Made by a program: the position numbers and the translations under genes. A DNA stretch of 64,000 bases from CALJFL01 sp963669435 (GTDB lineage: Bacteria > Pseudomonadota > Gammaproteobacteria > Pseudomonadales > Halieaceae). The notes beneath the pieces are model-generated. The model searched no databases, was not told the DNA's origin, and saw only the letters and a program-made list of their open reading frames with translations. Shown here piece by piece: positions 58,931 through 64,000 of this stretch (the stretch's first letter is position 1; each line of letters opens with the position of its first letter). The stretch spans positions 3,968,001 to 4,032,000 of the forward strand of contig OY770025.1 in assembly GCA_963669435.1 (NCBI GenBank), read 5' to 3'.

Positions 58931-59680
58931 ATGAAGGTTCTTGTTGCTATAAAGCGTGTCGTTGACTACAACGTCAAAGTGCGCGCCAAAGCTGATGGCT
59001 CCGATGTTGACCTGAATAACGTCAAAATGGCCATTAACCCGTTCTGTGAAATTGCCGTGGAAGAGGCAGTGCGGCTCAAGGAAGCCGGCGTCGCCACTGA
59101 GGTCATTGCCGTATCTGTCGGCGAAAAGGCCTGTCAGGAGCAAATTCGTACGGCGCTGGCGCTGGGTGCCGACCGTGGTATCCAGGTGGAGACAGAAGGC
59201 AATGTTGAGCCCCTGGTTGTGGCCAAGTTGCTCAAGGGTGTTGTGGCCAAAGAAGAGCCGCAACTGGTTATTCTGGGTAAGCAGTCTATTGATGGCGACA
59301 ACAACCAGACTGGCCAGATGCTTGGCGCACTCACCAACATGCCCCAGGGCACATTCGCTTCCGAGGTGAAAATTGAGGGCGATAAGCTCGACGTGGTGCG
59401 AGAAGTCGATGGTGGTCTGCAGACCGTAAGTCTGAATCTGCCAGCTATTGTCACCACCGACCTGCGTCTTAATGAGCCGCGTTACGCGTCGTTGCCGAAC
59501 ATCATGAAAGCCAAGAAAAAGCAGTTGGACGTGTACTCACCCGCTGACCTGGGCGTCGAGGTGACCACTCACCTGACACAACTGGGTGTAGAGCCGCCGG
59601 CTGAGCGCCAGGCAGGCATCAAGGTTGAAGATGTCGATCAACTGGTCGACAAACTGAAGAATGAGGCGAAGGTAATCTGA
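58931..59680 (+). CDS. etfB: Electron transfer flavoprotein, beta subunit
   Basis: A 249-aa subunit of the heterodimeric ETF, binding AMP. MKVLVAIKRVVDYNVKVRAKADGSDVDLNNVKMAINPFCEIAVEEAVRLKE and DNNQTGQMLGALTNMPQGTFAS are the family signatures. It precedes etfA with a one-base overlap (TGATG) and is divergent from etfD, so the complete ETF-to-quinone route is encoded here. GGAG lies before the ATG. Confidence 0.97.
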   Translation: MKVLVAIKRVVDYNVKVRAKADGSDVDLNNVKMAINPFCEIAVEEAVRLKEAGVATEVIAVSVGEKACQEQIRTALALGADRGIQVETEGNVEPLVVAKLLKGVVAKEEPQLVILGKQSIDGDNNQTGQMLGALTNMPQGTFASEVKIEGDKLDVVREVDGGLQTVSLNLPAIVTTDLRLNEPRYASLPNIMKAKKKQLDVYSPADLGVEVTTHLTQLGVEPPAERQAGIKVEDVDQLVDKLKNEAKVI

Positions 59681-60609
59681 TGAGCACACTAGTTATAGCA
59701 GAGCACGACAACAGCAGCGTTAAACCCGCTACTCTGAACGCCGTAGCTGCCGCACAGGCTCTTGGTGCCGATATTGATGTTCTGGTGGCAGGCGCAGATT
59801 GTGGCGCCGCTGGCCAGGCCGCGGCTGCGATTGCCGGTGTAAATAAGGTGCTGGTAGCGGACAACGCTGCCTATGGACATCAGTTGGCCGAAAACCTCAG
59901 CCTGCTTATTGCAGAGCTGGGTGCAGGCTACGACAACATCGTCGCACCAGCGACAAGTAACGGCAAGAACACGATGCCTCGCGTTGCCGCCTTGCTGGAC
60001 GTGGCGCAGATTTCCGACATCACGTCGGTGGAATCAGCGGACACCTTCAAGCGCCCGATCTATGCCGGTAATGTGATAGCTACCGTGCAAACCAGCGATG
60101 CCAAAAAAGTTATCACCGTGCGCACCACCGCATTTGACGCGGTAGCTGCAGAAGGCGGGAGCGCAACCGTTGAGGCGGTCGATGCTGTGCACGACGCAGG
60201 AATTTCCAGCTTTGTCGGTGAAGAAGTCGCCGAGTCCGATCGTCCAGAGCTGACTGCGGCATCGGTGGTGATTTCCGGTGGTCGCGGCATGCAAAACGGC
60301 GAAAACTTCAAGCTGCTCGATGGCATTGCCGATAAACTGGGAGCTGCCATTGGTGCCTCGCGCGCTGCTGTCGACGCCGGCTTTGTGCCTAACGATATGC
60401 AGGTGGGCCAGACGGGTAAGATCGTTGCCCCCGACCTTTACATCGCAGTGGGTATCTCCGGAGCTATCCAGCACCTGGCCGGTATGAAGGATTCCAAGGT
60501 CATCGTTGCCATTAACAAGGACGAAGATGCACCTATCTTCCAAGTGGCCGATTATGGCCTGGTAGCCGATCTGTTTGACGTGCTGCCGGAATTGGAAAGC
60601 AAATTGTAG
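59680..60609 (+). CDS. etfA: Electron transfer flavoprotein, alpha subunit
   Basis: A 309-aa subunit holding the FAD. The C-terminal FAD-binding signature is GASRAAVDAGFVPNDMQVGQTGKIVAPDLYIAVGISGAIQHLAGM, the loop being RAAVD. The N-terminal half has the ETF Rossmann-like fold (STLVIAEHDNSSVKPATLNAV). Translation is coupled to etfB by a shared base. A strong terminator follows at 60628-60654. Confidence 0.97.
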   Translation: MSTLVIAEHDNSSVKPATLNAVAAAQALGADIDVLVAGADCGAAGQAAAAIAGVNKVLVADNAAYGHQLAENLSLLIAELGAGYDNIVAPATSNGKNTMPRVAALLDVAQISDITSVESADTFKRPIYAGNVIATVQTSDAKKVITVRTTAFDAVAAEGGSATVEAVDAVHDAGISSFVGEEVAESDRPELTAASVVISGGRGMQNGENFKLLDGIADKLGAAIGASRAAVDAGFVPNDMQVGQTGKIVAPDLYIAVGISGAIQHLAGMKDSKVIVAINKDEDAPIFQVADYGLVADLFDVLPELESKL

Positions 60610-60627
60610 GCCGGTCACGGTCGCGTC

Positions 60628-60654
60628 AAAAAACCGGCTGCGGCCGGTTTTTTT
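60628..60654 (+). terminator. Rho-independent terminator of etfBA
   Basis: AAAAAACCGGC (from 60628) with GCCGGTTTTTTT around a short TGCG loop; T7 follows the stem. It also lies downstream of the convergent antiporter gene and could act on both strands. Confidence 0.9.
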
Positions 60655-60725
60655 GTGCCTGCGTAATGTGCAGTGGTTTCAGCAACCAGGCCGTGGCACC
60701 TATGACCAGTCGTGAAAGCGTGGCT

Positions 60726-61898
60726 TTAGTCGCGACGCAGTTTGTCCGAGATCGCGATGGGGGTAGGGTAGTTCAGCACCACAATATATGAAGATACCAC
60801 CAGTGTGATAATGGTGGTTGCCTGGATAAGCAACGACGCTTTATCTGTAATCAACGCGCTGCCGATGGCCACATAGGCAATCAGCAGGGAAAACTCTGAT
60901 GCCTGGCCCAACCGGAAACCGAGATCCCAGGCCAGGATACGTTTTTCGCTTACGCCCTTGAGCAGGAATCGGTAAACCACGGGCTTCAGACCCAACACCA
61001 GCGCGGACAGCAGCAGGGCGGGGAACAGGACCTGGTTGAGCAGCGCCAGGTCGAAACGCGCGCCCACAGCGAAGAAAAACAGGATCAGGAAAAAGTCCCG
61101 TAGCGGTTTCAGGTTGACTGCGATGTATTGTGAAATCGGGCTTGTCGCGATGGTAATCCCGGCAATGAACGCCCCAATCTCCTCCGACAATCCAATGAGT
61201 TGCGCCGTTTCAGCAAGCCCCAGACACCAGCCCAGTGCCAGCAGAAAAATATACTCGTGAAATCGATCAAACCGGGTAATCAAGGGCAGCAACAGGTACT
61301 TAACGACCAACCAGGCCGCGGCGCCCAGTACCGGCAGTCCTACCAGTGACAACACAACGTCACTCACCTCCAGACCCTCGCCAGCGGAGGCGCTCATCAA
61401 CAGCATCAGCACGATAATTGCCAGCAGGTCCTGGAGCAGTAGCAGGCCAATCATCAGTTCACCAATGTGCCGGTGATGCAGGACGGTGGTGGGTAAGAGC
61501 TTGATCCCGATGATGGTGGACGAGAACATCATCGCCGCACCGATAATCAATGCATCGAGGTGATTAAAGCCAAACAACCAGGCGACCACGTAGCCGGTAG
61601 TCAGGAACAGTAGCGAACTTAGTACTGCGACAAAAGTGGACTTGCGCAACGTCGCCCAAAGGGCCTGGGGCTGCATGTCCAGGCCCAGCAGGAACAGCAG
61701 AAAGATGATGCCCACGTGACCAATGTCCGACAACAGGTTCAGGTCGGTGACCATCGACAGACCATAGGGCCCGATTGCTGCCCCCAGAGCGATATACGCG
61801 ATGATCAGTGGCTGCCGTGTATACAGTGCAATGGAAGCAAACACCGCCGCGCCGGTGAAAATCAGGAAAAACGAAAAGGTAACTGAACTTGCGTCCAT
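60726..61898 (-). CDS. Cation:proton antiporter, CPA2 (KefB-like) family
   Basis: A 390-aa membrane protein with about twelve helices, typical of the CPA2 antiporter core: FASIALYTRQPLIIAYIALGAAIGPYG, GHVGIIFLLFLLGLDMQP, MMFSSTIIGIKLLP, LQDLLAIIVLMLLM, then RLGQASEFSLLIAYVAIGSALI. No C-terminal TrkA-N regulatory domain is attached, unlike full-length KefB/C, so it is a membrane-domain-only form. Likely exchanges sodium or potassium for protons. The etfA terminator lies beyond its stop. Confidence 0.9.
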   Translation of the reverse strand: MDASSVTFSFFLIFTGAAVFASIALYTRQPLIIAYIALGAAIGPYGLSMVTDLNLLSDIGHVGIIFLLFLLGLDMQPQALWATLRKSTFVAVLSSLLFLTTGYVVAWLFGFNHLDALIIGAAMMFSSTIIGIKLLPTTVLHHRHIGELMIGLLLLQDLLAIIVLMLLMSASAGEGLEVSDVVLSLVGLPVLGAAAWLVVKYLLLPLITRFDRFHEYIFLLALGWCLGLAETAQLIGLSEEIGAFIAGITIATSPISQYIAVNLKPLRDFFLILFFFAVGARFDLALLNQVLFPALLLSALVLGLKPVVYRFLLKGVSEKRILAWDLGFRLGQASEFSLLIAYVAIGSALITDKASLLIQATTIITLVVSSYIVVLNYPTPIAISDKLRRD

Positions 61899-61907
61899 CG
61901 CGGAGCG

Positions 61908-62345
61908 CTAACCGCGCCTGCGAAACAGAGGCTGCGGTTGTTGAATATCCGCCTGATACTGTTCGCTAAACTGATTGAAGCGCTCCAGCGCTGAGTCCAA
62001 CTGGCTCTCGTCTGCGAATTGAAAGGCATTAAAGCCGCAGCGGTTCAGGTAGTCGAGCTGATCGCAGATAAAACTGCCCACGGCGCGAATCTCGCCGTCA
62101 TAGCCGCGTTCGCGCAGTTCTCGCGCGTAGGAAAAACCGCGGCCGTCGGTGAATGCAGGGAAGTTAATGGCGACAACCCTCAGTGCAGCCAGGTGATCCA
62201 GCAGGGGCGTAATCTCATCGCCGGGTTCCAACTGTACCGGTGCGCTTTTCTGGTCCGCCGATAATGCGGACCACTGTTCCAGGCCGATAAAATCCTGGTC
62301 AACCGTATCCTCGACAATAGCGCCGTCTCTAATCAGCTTTGGCAT
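61908..62345 (-). CDS. DUF934 protein associated with sulfite reductase
   Basis: A 145-aa cytoplasmic protein of the DUF934 family. MPKLIRDGAIVEDTVDQDFIGLEQW and VVAINFPAFTDGRGFSYARELRERGYDGEIRAVGSFICDQLDYLNRCGFNAFQF are family-typical. In pseudomonads and relatives it follows cysI, as here, and is thought to assist assimilatory sulfate/sulfite reduction. ATG 62345 is preferred over GTG 62351 because AAGGA lies eight bases before it. It overlaps the cysI end by 17 bp, so translation is coupled. Confidence 0.88.
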   Translation of the reverse strand: MPKLIRDGAIVEDTVDQDFIGLEQWSALSADQKSAPVQLEPGDEITPLLDHLAALRVVAINFPAFTDGRGFSYARELRERGYDGEIRAVGSFICDQLDYLNRCGFNAFQFADESQLDSALERFNQFSEQYQADIQQPQPLFRRRG

Positions 62346-63993
62346 ATACACGTTCCTTAAAGGGGTCGATACCCACGCGTCGATAGGTTTGCAGGAAGTC
62401 CTCTTCCTCGGTGCGCAGTTCCACGTAGGTCGACAGGATCTTTTCCATCACCTCCGGCATATCCTGCTGCTTGAAGGAGGGGCCGAGAATCTTGGCGATG
62501 CTGGCTTCCTTGGCCTGGCTGCCCCCGAGACATACCTGGTAGAACTCCTGCCCCTTCTTGTCGACACCCAGGATGCCAATGTGCCCGATATGGTGATGAC
62601 CACAGGCGTTCATGCAGCCGCTGATATTGACCTCGATAGGGCCCAGGTCATAGAGATAATCCAGGTCGTCAAAGCGGGTCTGGATCGCCTCTGCCACCGG
62701 AATGGATTTGGCATTGGCCAGTGAGCAGTAATCGCCCCCTGGGCAGCAAATCATATCGGTAAGGTAGCCGATATTGGCAGTGGCCAGGCCGGCTTTTTGC
62801 AGTGCCTGCCACAGCGGATAGAGCGACGCCTCTTCGACATCCGCCAGCACAATGTTCTGCTGGTGCGTGGTTCTTGCCTCGCCAAATGAATAGCTGTCCG
62901 CCAGATCCGCAAGTAGTTCCAACTGCTGATCGGTGACATCGCCCGGTGCAAAGCCTGTGGCCTTCAAGGAGATAGTGACGGCACGGTAGCCCGCCACCTG
63001 GTGCTCAACCGTATTGCGCTGCACCCAGTTACCGAAAATGGGGTCCGCGGCTGATTGTGTGGCGAGTGCTGCGGCGGAGTCAGCTGCGTCCAGGTCGCGG
63101 TAGGGCGGACGGGTGAAGAAGCTCTTGGCGCGATCAATCTCCTCCTGCGTGAGTGTACTGGGACCATCTTTCAGGCTTTCCCATTCACGCTCTACAGCCT
63201 CGCGGAAAGCCTCAACGCCCATCGCTTTTACCAGGATCTTGATACGGGCCTTGTACTTGTTGTCCCGACGACCGTGCTGGTTGTACACCCTCAAAATGGC
63301 TTCCAGGTAGGTGAGCAGATGCTTTTGCTCCAGCCAGTCACAGATAACAGAACCAATGACCGGGGTCCGGCCCAGTCCGCCGCCGACTAGAACTTTAAAG
63401 CCCAGCTCACCCTCTGCATTCGGCACCAGCTCAAGGCCAATGTCATGGGCATGAATGGCAGCCCGATCCTCCTCGGTCCCGCAGACAGCAATCTTGAATT
63501 TACGTGGCAGAAAGGCAAATTCGGGATGGAGTGTCGACCACTGGCGAATGATTTCGCAATAGGGGCGGGGATCTTCTATCTCGTCACTGGCCACGCCGGC
63601 AAACTGATCGGTGGTGGTATTGCGGATGCAGTTGCCGCTGGTTTGGATGGCATGCATTTGTACGCTCGCCAGTTCAGCCAGGAGATCGGGTACTTCTTCC
63701 AGCACAGGCCAGTTGAGCTGAATATTTTGTCGTGTGCTGACGTGGGCATAGCCCTTGTCGAAGGTGCGGGTAATGTCGGCAAGTTTACGCAACTGTTCGC
63801 TGCTCAACAGGCCGTAGGGCACTGCGATGCGCAACATGGGCGCCAGGCGCTGCACGTACAGCCCATTTTGCAGGCGCAGTGGCAGAAACTCGGCTTCACT
63901 GATTTCACCAGCGAGAAACCGTTGTGTCTGACCACGAAACTGCTCGACGCGCTCGTCGACAATCTTCTGGTCATATTGGTCGTAAATGTACAT
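62329..63993 (-). CDS. cysI: Assimilatory nitrite/sulfite reductase, siroheme type
   Basis: A 554-aa enzyme reducing sulfite to sulfide with siroheme and a [4Fe-4S] cluster. The substrate-binding arginines lie in AHVSTRQNIQLNW and SGNCIRNTT, and the cluster-siroheme cysteines in CCPGGDYCSLA and NISGCMNACGHHHIGHIGILG. The length and motif version match the ferredoxin-type hemoprotein found with DUF934 in pseudomonads (sulfite role favoured by that neighbour). Nitrite reductase is the alternative. The gene is complete, starting seven bases from the window end. Confidence 0.92.
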   Translation of the reverse strand: MYIYDQYDQKIVDERVEQFRGQTQRFLAGEISEAEFLPLRLQNGLYVQRLAPMLRIAVPYGLLSSEQLRKLADITRTFDKGYAHVSTRQNIQLNWPVLEEVPDLLAELASVQMHAIQTSGNCIRNTTTDQFAGVASDEIEDPRPYCEIIRQWSTLHPEFAFLPRKFKIAVCGTEEDRAAIHAHDIGLELVPNAEGELGFKVLVGGGLGRTPVIGSVICDWLEQKHLLTYLEAILRVYNQHGRRDNKYKARIKILVKAMGVEAFREAVEREWESLKDGPSTLTQEEIDRAKSFFTRPPYRDLDAADSAAALATQSAADPIFGNWVQRNTVEHQVAGYRAVTISLKATGFAPGDVTDQQLELLADLADSYSFGEARTTHQQNIVLADVEEASLYPLWQALQKAGLATANIGYLTDMICCPGGDYCSLANAKSIPVAEAIQTRFDDLDYLYDLGPIEVNISGCMNACGHHHIGHIGILGVDKKGQEFYQVCLGGSQAKEASIAKILGPSFKQQDMPEVMEKILSTYVELRTEEEDFLQTYRRVGIDPFKERVYAKAD

Positions 63994-64000
63994 GGTTCAG

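Overview
This window looks like a chromosomal segment of a marine-type gammaproteobacterium, most likely near the Cellvibrionales/Halieaceae; this is inferred from gene content and order, since no database search was possible. The clues are the rne / rluC / maf / yceD-rpmF / fabD-fabG-acpP-fabF / pabC-mltG-tmk-holB-pilZ block, the tig-clpP-clpX-lon-hupB-ppiD block, the tusDCBE sulfur relay set, cysI with its DUF934 partner, an exosortase H pair and a glucosylglycerate gene set. There is no prophage, CRISPR array or intact insertion sequence. Most of the window is housekeeping DNA with short gaps, and several convergent gene pairs abut or share bases at their stop codons.

Layout. 1-4168: a MacB-type ABC exporter (ATPase cut by the window edge, plus an 816-aa-class permease), the remnant of an IS6-type transposase and a SAM methyltransferase. 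4188-8518: an AT-richer pair of exported proteins, DUF2789, an 87-aa exported repeat protein, exosortase H with its associated membrane protein, and a 54-aa membrane peptide coupled to a LEA-type lipoprotein. 8519-13369: a sodium symporter, a large AsmA-like protein and tRNA-Leu(UAA). 13605-17446: a three-gene minus-strand operon that can make glucosylglycerate (gpgS, gpgP) and break it down by phosphorolysis (a GH13 phosphorylase). 17824-25632: an unknown coiled-coil protein, a two-helix RCK channel-like protein, dUTPase with a winged-helix/nuclease-like partner, phhB, trmA, tusDCBE and yccA. 25851-28682: a DUF4124 protein, a secreted protein with a 24-bp tandem repeat, two copies of a multi-hairpin intergenic repeat, and tRNA-Ser(UGA).

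28772-42158: rne, rluC, a decayed HAD phosphatase, maf, then the fatty-acid/cell-envelope/replication cluster, in which plsX is missing from its usual place between rpmF and fabD. 42159-44845: an intergenic region with a good candidate small RNA on the minus strand, then a cytoplasmic GH84 glycosidase with a phosphomannose-isomerase-like cupin protein. 45025-55568: tRNA-Leu(UAG), mgsA, the tig-clpPX-lon-hupB-ppiD proteostasis block and a phosphoglycerate dehydrogenase. 55565-63993: a permuted papain-like peptidase, DUF1285, the ETF system (etfD divergent from etfBA), a CPA2 antiporter, and cysI-DUF934.

The items most worth following up are the structured repeat pair at 28252-28527, whose stems differ in sequence but keep their pairing; the candidate small RNA at 42219-42349; the winged-helix/nuclease-like gene coupled to dUTPase; the glucosylglycerate operon with an NtrC-like palindrome in front of it; and the GH84/cupin pair. 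No fully new defence or mobile system was found.
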